Source: Leptospira barantonii (GTDB lineage Bacteria; Spirochaetota; Leptospiria; Leptospirales; Leptospiraceae). From it: a DNA stretch of 64,000 nucleotides. The notes beneath the pieces are model-generated. The model saw only the letters and a program-made list of their open reading frames with translations, was not told where the DNA came from and ran no database searches. This document shows, one piece after another, positions 1 through 7,115 of the stretch. The DNA is taken from contig NZ_NPDS01000003.1 of NCBI RefSeq assembly GCF_002811925.1, positions 248,001 to 312,000 of the forward strand, written 5' to 3'. How positions within the stretch are numbered: the first letter of the stretch is position 1; each line of letters opens with the position of its first letter. The position numbers were made by a program, and so were the translations under genes.

Positions 1-930
1 AAAATCCGGATCGAATTGATCGATGCCAAAGACGTTGACTTCGCAGGAAAGCATGGAAGCAATATTAGCGTTTGTGAATGAACCGCTTTCTTTTACACCG
101 TCGTAAAAACCGAAGTAGTTCGTGGTATCGTTGAAGAAACGCACCATCGTAGAATTGTAAGTGGCTCTCGAGTAATTACAATCCGGATAACCTTTAAAAT
201 CCTTCGGACTGCTCGTAGTCGATCCGAAGAAAATTCTTTTAAAGTAACCGCTCCACTGAGAATCGTAACAACCGTTGCTCATCAGAAGAATTCTTTTATT
301 GGATGCGACCATATCACCCAACTTCGGCATATTCTCGGGAGAAGGAACGTCCGAACAACTGCCGGAGTAACGATACAACCAAGGATCGAGATAGTCCTTC
401 AACGTTTGAAGGGCTTCCGAAGAATGACCGTCGATCTTATCTTCTATATAAAGAACCAATACTTCGTTGCGGTTTGCGGAATTGGAAACCCAATCGCGAA
501 CCTCCTCCAAACCTTTGTAAAAAGGTCTGTCGAAAACGTTACAACCCACGTGACTGTCCTGACCGTGACAAAGAAGAAGTTCTTTGCGAGCGTGTGTGCC
601 AAGAGTCCAATGAATGTCCAATTCGATAAAACGCGCCCCTAAACGAAGTTGTTCACCGATGGAATATTTTTGATTCGGGAACGCGTAAGAAAAAAACGGA
701 CCCGCATAAGACTTGCTGTTGTATGAGTTGTGGGTTCCGTAAAAAAGAGCCCGATGCACCGGAAGGTTCGCGTTGACCTGAGTTTTTCTTTGAATGGAAA
801 GAACCTTATTCTCGAAAGATTTTTCGAAAACGTCGATCGGATTTTCTACCACCGCGCCTCTGCTTGCGTAAAGATTTCCCACGGTTCCCAATAAGAAAGA
901 ACCGATGAGAATCGTTAAAATTCTCTTCAT
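1..930 (-). CDS. PI-PLC-like secreted phosphodiesterase (3' end outside window)
   Basis: The reading frame starts at ATG 930 and stays open to base 1, so only the first 310 residues are present. Residues 1-22 form a signal peptide (MKRILTILIG then a hydrophobic core, ending NLYAS). The motif GTHNSYNSKSY around H67, ELDIHW around residue 104 and LLLCHGQ with H122 match the two catalytic-histidine regions of PI-PLC / GDPD-type TIM-barrel phosphodiesterases. Downstream, NEVLVLYIEDK and FGIDQFDPDF continue the barrel. The family cleaves phosphodiester bonds of phospholipid head groups, and a periplasmic or extracellular site is inferred from the signal peptide. The substrate cannot be read from sequence. 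It is divergent from the histidine kinase at 1342. The shorter plus-strand frames inside it are shadows. Confidence 0.8.
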   Translation of the reverse strand, partial: MKRILTILIGSFLLGTVGNLYASRGAVVENPIDVFEKSFENKVLSIQRKTQVNANLPVHRALFYGTHNSYNSKSYAGPFFSYAFPNQKYSIGEQLRLGARFIELDIHWTLGTHARKELLLCHGQDSHVGCNVFDRPFYKGLEEVRDWVSNSANRNEVLVLYIEDKIDGHSSEALQTLKDYLDPWLYRYSGSCSDVPSPENMPKLGDMVASNKRILLMSNGCYDSQWSGYFKRIFFGSTTSSPKDFKGYPDCNYSRATYNSTMVRFFNDTTNYFGFYDGVKESGSFTNANIASMLSCEVNVFGIDQFDPDF

Positions 931-1341
931 AAGTTTCACCTTTTTATGTTTTGCTTTTCCTCGAACGAGGAATTTCACTGAGGCAGGATCTTAACGGAAG
1001 GGCGTTTCAAAGGACTTATATTCCGCTTACAAAGATTCGTTTTTTCGCGCGGAGAAACCGAAATAAAAAAGAATCATAATTTTTGAATGTGTTTGGGAAG
1101 AATGAAGAAACAAATGCGAGCATATACTCGGGTTGTAAGATTCGTTCTTCCTTAAGGCTTCCATCGTAAAGTATGTTCGTTTCATATTTGCGTCGAACTT
1201 TTGACACAGATCGAATTTCGTTTTTAGGCAAGGAAATTATTTTTTTATTTGGAGAATCTTATTCATAGAGTATACTATTAGACATTCTTTATATTAGAAA
1301 GATTCGAACAACGTTTTCGAATCGGATGCGGATTTTAAAAG
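931..1341. other. Divergent intergenic region
   Basis: This 411-bp AT-rich gap separates the leftward PI-PLC-like gene from the rightward histidine kinase, so promoters for both should lie here. A 71-codon minus frame at 1016-1231 has no recognisable domain and an F/K/R-rich composition like non-coding DNA. I do not call it a gene. Confidence 0.6.
1249..1276 (+). promoter_or_regulatory. Possible sigma70-type promoter for the histidine kinase
   Basis: TATACT at 1271-1276 is a good -10 hexamer (5 of 6). TTGGAG at 1249-1254 is a weak -35 (3 of 6) with 16-bp spacing. The ATG at 1342 lies about 60 bp downstream of the expected start. The call rests mainly on the -10. Confidence 0.3.
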
Positions 1342-2433
1342 ATGGAATTGATTCAGGAAGCTTTAGACAACATCGGCGATAAAATACGTTTTGTGGAATT
1401 TATCCCCTGCCCCGTCTTGCTCTCACAGGTCAAAGAAGACAACTTTCAAACCCTTTATCTCAATCGAAGTTTCCGCGAATTGATCGGTTATAAAATTCAG
1501 GAAATTCCCACCTTGGACGATTGGTTTCTCCAAGCCTACCCGGACGAGGTTTATAGAAGCGAAGTAAAAACGGACTGGTGGGCGGGAGTTCATCACGGAA
1601 GAACCAGCGGCCGGCACAGCACTTCGATGAAGGCGAAAATCAGAACCAAATCGAACGGAGAAAGATGGTTTCACGTTCGCAGTACCGAGTTCGGAGAATT
1701 GAACGCGGTTGCCTTTCAAGATATCCACGACCTAGAAACTTCGAACCTCGAATTGGCTCACAACAATTCGACTAAGTCGCAACTTCTTTCCATTCTCGCG
1801 CACGACTTAAGAACTCCTTTGATCCAAATTATCTCGCTCATTTCCCTGTTTAAAAACGAAGAAATTTCCGCCACGGATCTTTATCCGTATCTCTCCAAGT
1901 TAAACATACAAACCTATCTTACGATCGACTTGATCGACAACACATTGAACTGGGTCAAAGCGAATTCGAAAAACATATCAGTATGCAAAAGTTCTTTTTC
2001 GCCCGTTCCCATCATCGAAGAATTGACCGCGCTCTACAGCGACTTTATCAAACTGAAATGTATTCGTGTCGAAATGGATTTAGATGAGAATATTCTAATA
2101 TTCAGCGATCGCGAAATTTTCAAAGTGATCGTTAGGAATCTTTTTATCAACGCGCTTAAGTTTTCAAAACCGAACGGAACCGTTTTTCTAAAAGCGAAAG
2201 TAATCTCGGATCAACAACTGATCTCGATCATCGACGAAGGTATAGGCATGTCTCCTCAGGAACTCGAAAAGGTTTTTTCCAAGGAATCTTATTCTTCCCC
2301 CGGCACGTTAAACGAAAGCGGCGCGGGACTCGGAGTCAAACTCTGCAGAGATTTTTCAAGATTAGTGGACGCGGAGTTTCGTTTGGAAAGCGAGAAACAC
2401 AAAGGGACTTGTGCAAGTTTGCTTTTCGGTTGA
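1342..2433 (+). CDS. Cytoplasmic PAS-domain sensor histidine kinase
   Basis: A 363-residue two-component kinase without transmembrane segments. Residues about 15-130 look like a PAS domain (LNRSFRELIGY, then GERWFHVRSTEF and AFQDIHD). The HisKA phosphoacceptor is H154 in AHDLRTPL. The ATPase domain follows, with the N box around N270 (FINALKFSKPNG), G1 as DEGIGM at 298 and G2 as GAGLG near 327. It should autophosphorylate on H154 and pass phosphate to a separate response regulator, since it has no receiver domain and none is adjacent. It is therefore an orphan kinase in this window. The ligand of the PAS domain is unknown. A purine-rich stretch (TTTTAAAAG) precedes the ATG and is not a strong Shine-Dalgarno. 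Confidence 0.9.
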   Translation: MELIQEALDNIGDKIRFVEFIPCPVLLSQVKEDNFQTLYLNRSFRELIGYKIQEIPTLDDWFLQAYPDEVYRSEVKTDWWAGVHHGRTSGRHSTSMKAKIRTKSNGERWFHVRSTEFGELNAVAFQDIHDLETSNLELAHNNSTKSQLLSILAHDLRTPLIQIISLISLFKNEEISATDLYPYLSKLNIQTYLTIDLIDNTLNWVKANSKNISVCKSSFSPVPIIEELTALYSDFIKLKCIRVEMDLDENILIFSDREIFKVIVRNLFINALKFSKPNGTVFLKAKVISDQQLISIIDEGIGMSPQELEKVFSKESYSSPGTLNESGAGLGVKLCRDFSRLVDAEFRLESEKHKGTCASLLFG

Positions 2434-3263
2434 TGTAGGGTTCTGCCGCGCCCGATCCTTCTCTGAAATAAAATTCGACCGAATTTGTGGGCCGAGTTCT
2501 CCGTTTCAGTCAAGTTGTTGCGTTTTTCACAGGCGTTGAATTTTCCGATTTCGCGATCACTTGACTCCGCATCGATCCCAATCGTGACCTTGCGAAAAAT
2601 TTAGTCGTTTGAAAAATTTCATAATGAAATGTTTCCACCTCCTAAAAAAGTAATAAACATGAAACGAACGTAACTATTCTCAAATAAATTCAAAACTGAA
2701 TCATTTTCTTTGATTCTTTCTTGTTGTACGGCGCCGCTCCGTAATCAAACCCGAACATATCCTAGGTTTTATCCACTTCATCCAAAACCAAGAAGTCAAT
2801 GCTTCTAAGGTTTTTATTTAAGAAAGCACTCATAGAGCGCAGGTAAATTCCAAAGAACAAAAAAGATAAAAACAATAAATTAAAGAGAAATAATTTAAAA
2901 TGCAAGAAACTCCGAATCAAAAAATCCAAAGCGATTCTTATCGTTGCCTGCAATTACCAACAAACGTTGGCAATGAATTTACGATTTCGCTTTTATCCGT
3001 TCTCACTTTCTTGACAGACATAAAATTTGAATTTTTCTAAATAAAAATAATCGGAAATTACGATCCGAATTTTCCGAGATAGATAGATTTCATAAACTTG
3101 AGTGTAGCTGAGATTCATCTTTCTCAATCAATCCCATTCAAATAATAATTAAAAGTGATTCGCATTTTCTCATTACAAAAAAGACAAAGATCCGACATTA
3201 AAAAAACTTGACCAACCTTCGCCAAATCGATGTAATATTTTAAAATTCATGGAGATTTTTAAA
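2434..3263. other. Long AT-rich intergenic region
   Basis: An 830-bp stretch without a convincing gene. The 63-codon minus frame at 2762-2953 is F/L/S-rich, has no start context and is probably fortuitous. TTGACA at 3011-3016 is a perfect -35 hexamer, but the nearest -10-like sequences (3036-3043) are spaced 19-21 bp away, so a promoter here is uncertain. The gap may be decayed DNA at the edge of the toxin-like locus. Confidence 0.5.
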
Positions 3264-3761
3264 ATGAAATTAGTTAAAAAAATTGGAGTCTGTCTCGTTC
3301 TGATCAGCCTTCTTTCTGTGTGCAAAAAAGACGATAAGGACGATAGCACTACAAATCTTGCTCTGCTTTTAGCACTTACTGGCGGAAACACTTGTGCATA
3401 TACATCATCCGGAGTTACGCTTCCGATTGCTTCCATCTCTGCAACTCAAAACGGTGGAGGGCAAACAATCAGCTTTACGACAACTGGTACACTTGGTTTG
3501 GGAGCGATTCAAATTGCATCCGCACCAGTAAATAGCCTTGGATTGATTACAGCAAATTCAGGTACGCTTTCGGTCGTAGTGTATAAAGGAAATTGTCCCC
3601 TCTCCACTTCTAGTACACTTGCCGTTGCTGGTGTAGATTATACGTTTGTATCTGGATCTTCCACGGTTACAACCACAGCGCAAATCAGATTTAACGTTGC
3701 AGGAGCCTACACGATTATAGTAACTGCAAATAATGGAACTGGTGGATTTCAGTTAAATTAA
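3264..3761 (+). CDS. Small lipoprotein, Ig-like beta-sandwich type
   Basis: I place the start at ATG 3264 rather than ATG 3249, because GGAG at 3251-3254 sits 9 nt upstream of 3264 and the result is a compact lipoprotein signal: MKLVKKIGVC, hydrophobic core, then LLSVC with C20 as the lipidation site. The mature protein has a short charged tether (KKDDKDD) and a Thr/Ser/Gly-rich beta region of about 120 residues. It resembles repetitive Ig-like surface lipoproteins but has no named domain I can assign. The C-terminal half (from NCPLSTSSTLAV to the end) is paralogous to the remnant at 6262-6434. It is followed by a clear intrinsic terminator. Function unknown. Confidence 0.75.
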   Translation: MKLVKKIGVCLVLISLLSVCKKDDKDDSTTNLALLLALTGGNTCAYTSSGVTLPIASISATQNGGGQTISFTTTGTLGLGAIQIASAPVNSLGLITANSGTLSVVVYKGNCPLSTSSTLAVAGVDYTFVSGSSTVTTTAQIRFNVAGAYTIIVTANNGTGGFQLN

Positions 3762-3784
3762 TAAGAGACATTTTGTTACGAGTG

Positions 3785-3817
3785 AAAAACCCGGGTCGAA
3801 AGACACCGGGTTTTTTT
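3785..3817 (+). terminator. Intrinsic terminator, probably bidirectional
   Basis: AAAAACCCGG (3785-3794) pairs perfectly with CCGGGTTTTT (3806-3815) over an 11-nt loop and is followed by more T. It lies 24 bp after the lipoprotein stop. The A-run/T-run symmetry means it could also stop leftward transcripts from the HINT locus, which ends at 3986. Confidence 0.8.
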
Positions 3818-3985
3818 ATTTGCGTGAAAGGTTTATAGCGTTATTATCAATATTTTATTAGTCTCTTCCCAATTCGTATAGCACAAATAAAACATTCTAT
3901 TCAGAAATTAGTTATCTTTTCTCGTAAGAAACCGTTAGTTAAATATAAATATTGTTCCAAACAGACAAATTAAAGAGACTCATTT

Positions 3986-4504
3986 TTATTGTTTCTTGTT
4001 TGGGCAAGGTAAACGCTTATATTCAATTTTCCATCGAAGTTCATTATTATCCGCATAATTCTCTTCCGTGAGTATTTCTAATTTAGGATAATATGACAAA
4101 TGATAATTATAAGCCGTACCTCTTCCATTTTTAAATGGTTCGAAATCTATATCGAAGAATGATCGGCCTCGAACAGTCAGCCATCTGTAACTTTTTATTG
4201 CATGAAAATCATAGTAAATTTCCCACTTATCCGAAGATTTCCATCTTTCTTTTATTAAAAATTTAATAGGATATTGGCACATATCAATAGTATCATCTCT
4301 CTCCTGTTTATCGCCTCTTGGCTGAAAAATCATCTTACCTCGCCAGATCCCACGCAATTCTTGAGGAACTGAATCCAGAATCTTTTTTTCTTTTAGCAAT
4401 TCTTCAAATGTTTTACCTTCATTACCATGGGCTGATACTGAAGAATATAAACTTATGACCATCAAATTTATTAAAGCGAAAATACTCTTGGATAAATTTT
4501 TCAT
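3986..4504 (-). CDS. Small exported protein, candidate immunity protein for the M23 tip
   Basis: A 172-residue protein read from ATG 4504, which has AGAAAAG just upstream and GAGG 12 nt upstream. A GTG at 4522 would add six residues and overlap the preceding stop. Residues 1-25 form a signal peptide (MKNLSKSIFALINL ... SSVSA, then HGNEG). The mature part is rich in aromatic and beta-type residues (WEIYYDFHAIKSYRW, WKIEYKRLPC) and has no family I recognise. It lies directly downstream of the truncated HINT-M23 gene on the same strand. By the logic of polymorphic toxins, an exported small protein next to a peptidoglycan-targeting tip is a plausible periplasmic immunity protein. That is inference from position and signal peptide. 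Its DNA is visibly AT-richer than the core genes in the window. Confidence 0.6.
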   Translation of the reverse strand: MKNLSKSIFALINLMVISLYSSVSAHGNEGKTFEELLKEKKILDSVPQELRGIWRGKMIFQPRGDKQERDDTIDMCQYPIKFLIKERWKSSDKWEIYYDFHAIKSYRWLTVRGRSFFDIDFEPFKNGRGTAYNYHLSYYPKLEILTEENYADNNELRWKIEYKRLPCPNKKQ

Positions 4505-4518
4505 ACTTTTCTCATTCC

Positions 4519-6234
4519 TCACGGCACAAAATTACAATAATTATAGCCCGGCTTTGAGGTACAATTTCCACCATTATATGTATCCATTATTTGTCTAGTA
4601 TTCAACAACTGACCATTCGATCCCCTATATTCTTGATGCAAATGGTCGTCATAATTTATCATTCCACCACGCCTTCCCAAATATTCTCCACCACGCACAA
4701 CTTGTCCTGGAAAAATATAGGAAGCGTTACCTGAAGTATGTAATGTCAATTGAGACTCCCTTCCCTCAAAATTAACTCCTAACCCATTACGACCATTATC
4801 ATTAAATCTTATTTGCCCGGGTCTAGAACTAAATATATCTTTAGTATTCGTCGATGCATCAATGGCATCATGCCTATCAAGATGTCTTTCCCCATGAAAA
4901 GGCATATCTAACATTCCTGTTGAGTAACTGGAAGCCGCGTTATGAACCGGATCATTAACTACGTTAATATGTGCAGGCGGGTAATATCCATTCGGCAATC
5001 TTTGAGTAGAAGCACCTTCCTGTGTCGAAATTCTATAGGTTTCGTAATCATTCGTTGAATTATAATTAGAAGTTCTATCATAGGCCCCCATGTAAAAATT
5101 TCCATCAATACCATTTTGATGCATATTTCTAGTAACACTTACAGAAACATTATTCGTCGCTCCTTGTCTAGTTGTTGTAGCAGTATATAATTCTGATCTT
5201 CTCACATTTCCATCCGGTGTCTGATAATCACTTCGACTGATATATCCGGAAGTAAACAATCCGTTGTCTCCATAAAGTTTATTGCCGATTACTTCACCTT
5301 TGGCGTTCGTTTTCGTTTCAGAATGATATATTACGGAACCATTCGCGCCCACAGTTTTTTCTCCATCAGTCTTTCTATTTCGACCATTACCACTCCATAT
5401 ATAATTATCTTCATACCTATTACCAGATGTATCCCACCGATAACTCCGCTCATGGGCATACTTCTTACCGTCATCACCTTCGACCTGAGTGATATGTACA
5501 TATTCTAAACTTCCATCGGAACGCCTGCGTTCTTGATATTCTTTTCCACCATAAACATCGAAACCTAAGACTTTGTTGGCTCCGAGAATCAGTTGTTTCC
5601 CAGTATATTCCCCTGAACTACCATCCCAAAGTGTTTTCTTGTAACCTAAGCCTGCATTATGAACCAATATACCATCTTCAGTTACAAAGTAAGTATGAGC
5701 ATTCTCTACTTGAAAATTGTAAACAGTTTCTTGACCTGAAATAATCTGAATAGAAGCAATAGAGGTAGTTGTGCCATTTGATAAAACTGATTTATCACCA
5801 ATCAATAACTTATATGCTTCTACCCAACCTTTATCTTCAATATAAAATGGATGTGTGCTGGTCGTTTCAACCACTCTACCATTCTCGTAAGTAAGTTTAT
5901 ATATTCTATCAGTCTTTCGAATATATGTTTCTACTACTCTGTTAAACTCAAGTTCATCGGTTTTTTCGTTCCAAGAAATAACCGCATCCCCAACCTGAAT
6001 TTCTTCGATCTTCTTCAGACCATCCTTCGTATGGACTAACGTTCCAGCAACAAAGCAAGTTCTCTGTTTGAATACCATCTCACCGGTTTTTAGATCTTTC
6101 TCCATCCAACCTGCGTCAGAAGAAAAGTTACCACTTAGCTGATCTGCAAAATCTGTAACGGCTCCCCAAAGTCTTTCACTGGTCTCATTTCTTGTCGAAT
6201 GCTGAGTTTTACCAGTCGCTATAGTTTGAACCAA
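4519..6234 (-). CDS. Orphan HINT domain + M23 peptidase tip (5'-truncated)
   Basis: A polymorphic toxin tip without its carrier. The first usable start is TTG 6234 with AAGGA 4 nt upstream, but homology to the giant protein extends 11 codons further, to a Trp codon at 6265-6267, where an in-frame TAA (6268-6270) precedes it. Residues 60-193 form a HINT domain: C60 starts CFVAGT, a TxxH block has T125 and H128, and the domain ends VHN with H192-N193. A polar Gly/Asn/Thr/Tyr-rich linker follows. The C-terminal domain carries the full M23 pattern: H455-x3-D459 (RHDAIDA), H499 (LTLHT) and H531-x-H533 (DHLHQEY). M23 enzymes cut peptidoglycan cross-links. With no signal peptide or N-terminal carrier it is more likely a stored, recombinable cassette than a secreted protein. 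It is followed by a small exported gene. Confidence 0.75.
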   Translation of the reverse strand: MVQTIATGKTQHSTRNETSERLWGAVTDFADQLSGNFSSDAGWMEKDLKTGEMVFKQRTCFVAGTLVHTKDGLKKIEEIQVGDAVISWNEKTDELEFNRVVETYIRKTDRIYKLTYENGRVVETTSTHPFYIEDKGWVEAYKLLIGDKSVLSNGTTTSIASIQIISGQETVYNFQVENAHTYFVTEDGILVHNAGLGYKKTLWDGSSGEYTGKQLILGANKVLGFDVYGGKEYQERRRSDGSLEYVHITQVEGDDGKKYAHERSYRWDTSGNRYEDNYIWSGNGRNRKTDGEKTVGANGSVIYHSETKTNAKGEVIGNKLYGDNGLFTSGYISRSDYQTPDGNVRRSELYTATTTRQGATNNVSVSVTRNMHQNGIDGNFYMGAYDRTSNYNSTNDYETYRISTQEGASTQRLPNGYYPPAHINVVNDPVHNAASSYSTGMLDMPFHGERHLDRHDAIDASTNTKDIFSSRPGQIRFNDNGRNGLGVNFEGRESQLTLHTSGNASYIFPGQVVRGGEYLGRRGGMINYDDHLHQEYRGSNGQLLNTRQIMDTYNGGNCTSKPGYNYCNFVP

Positions 6235-6261
6235 AGCTTCCTTTTCTGTATCAGAAAGTTT

Positions 6262-6434
6262 TGCCCATTAAATGTAACCAGTACAGTAGCTGTACTAAAT
6301 ACGGATTATTCCATTACTACAGGAAGCTTAACTAATATTACTGCCACAACAAATATCAAGTTGATCCAGGATCCTGTGTTATTTTGGTTCAGATTTCAAA
6401 CGGTGCACAGGCAACTGTACAATACGGCCAATAA
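6262..6434 (+). pseudogene. 3' remnant of a lipoprotein paralogue
   Basis: On the plus strand, codons from TGC 6262 read CPLNVTSTVAVLNTDYSI and then TTNIK, matching CPLSTSSTLAVAGVDYTF ... TTAQI in the intact lipoprotein at 3264-3761. Near 6360 the frame must shift by one base to continue as VDPGSCVILVQISNGAQ to a TAA at 6432-6434, matching the partner's end (YTIIVTANNGTGG). The 5' part is absent and is replaced by the reverse-oriented HINT-M23 tip. So this is a truncated and frameshifted relic. A terminator-like hairpin follows, as in the intact copy. Confidence 0.65.
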
Positions 6435-6469
6435 GCAATAACTAACGATTGAGAAAATTAGTTAGGGTA

Positions 6470-6502
6470 AAACCCGGTCTTTTTTTAAGGTCGGATTTTT
6501 TA
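6470..6502 (+). terminator. Degenerate terminator after the lipoprotein remnant
   Basis: AACCCGGTC (6471-6479) pairs with GGTCGGATT (6489-6497) with one mismatch and two G-T pairs, and is followed by TTTTT. It starts with the same AAACCCGG as the terminator at 3785. It looks like the decayed counterpart of that element and supports a duplicated gene-plus-terminator unit. Confidence 0.5.
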
Positions 6503-6641
6503 TTTTTATGAACTTAACGTAATTTTTCAAAATGTATTGAAATTTAATGAGGTAAATTATGGCATTATAAAGCAGAGAATATAGAGATTATCATGCGAAG
6601 ATATTTTTAGTGTAAATACAGTTTCAGAATATAATCTCCAA

Positions 6642-7097
6642 TTACTCCCAACGAACACTAATTTCCGCAATTTTCCAATCAGTACTCCCGGGTGATAATT
6701 CAAGTCGAATACGGATGTTTTCGTTTTTTTTGGTGTAAGAACCCATTCTTTGTAAAATCAACCATTCGTTCCTTGTTCCACCTCCGTAGTAACTAGAAGA
6801 ATTATAATTTTCGAATACACGAGACAATTCAAGCCAAGGTATTTTATCTTTAACTTCCATAATATTCTTATATGGCTTACCGCCTTTCGAGCTAAAATTT
6901 ATGTCATCGTAATATTTGAAATCTTCATCGAGGTATTTCCTCAAAGATTCAACAGATTTTTTCCTAAACAAAATTGATAATTCTTTCCTAATATCTTTAG
7001 TCTCTCTAATTGCCGCATTCAAACCGATATTCCTAGTTTCTGCAAAAACGATATTTAGCGATTCCAAAATCATAACTAACAATATTATTTTTTTCAT
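6642..7097 (-). CDS. Small exported protein, candidate immunity protein for the LAS tip
   Basis: A 151-residue protein starting at ATG 7097, 18 bp after the stop of the giant HINT protein and on the same strand, so very likely co-transcribed. Residues 1-20 form a signal peptide (MKKIILLVMILESLNIVFA, then ETRN). The mature part has helices followed by strands (LRKYLDEDFKYYDD ... IRIRLELSPG, WKIAEISVRWE). This is loosely reminiscent of the NTF2-like fold found in some immunity proteins, but I am not confident of that. Placement immediately after a predicted peptidoglycan-peptidase tip, plus export to the compartment where such a tip would act, makes it a candidate immunity protein. It is AT-rich compared with the body of the neighbouring giant gene. 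Confidence 0.6.
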   Translation of the reverse strand: MKKIILLVMILESLNIVFAETRNIGLNAAIRETKDIRKELSILFRKKSVESLRKYLDEDFKYYDDINFSSKGGKPYKNIMEVKDKIPWLELSRVFENYNSSSYYGGGTRNEWLILQRMGSYTKKNENIRIRLELSPGSTDWKIAEISVRWE

Positions 7098-7115
7098 ATA
7101 TATGAAATTTCCCTA

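Noticed and set aside
303..642. Two overlapping plus-strand frames (about 108 and 78 residues)
   Set aside because: They lie antisense inside the PI-PLC-like gene, which has a signal peptide and catalytic motifs; the plus frames are Arg/Lys/Cys-rich shadows.
1016..1231. 71-residue minus-strand frame in the divergent gap
   Set aside because: No domain, no Shine-Dalgarno, and composition like AT-rich non-coding DNA.
2762..2953. 63-residue minus-strand frame in the 830-bp gap
   Set aside because: F/L-rich low-complexity translation without start context; probably chance.
6199..6441. Plus-strand frame of 80 residues read as a gene
   Set aside because: Its first third is antisense to the HINT frame; only the part after 6262 has meaning, as a truncated and frameshifted lipoprotein remnant.
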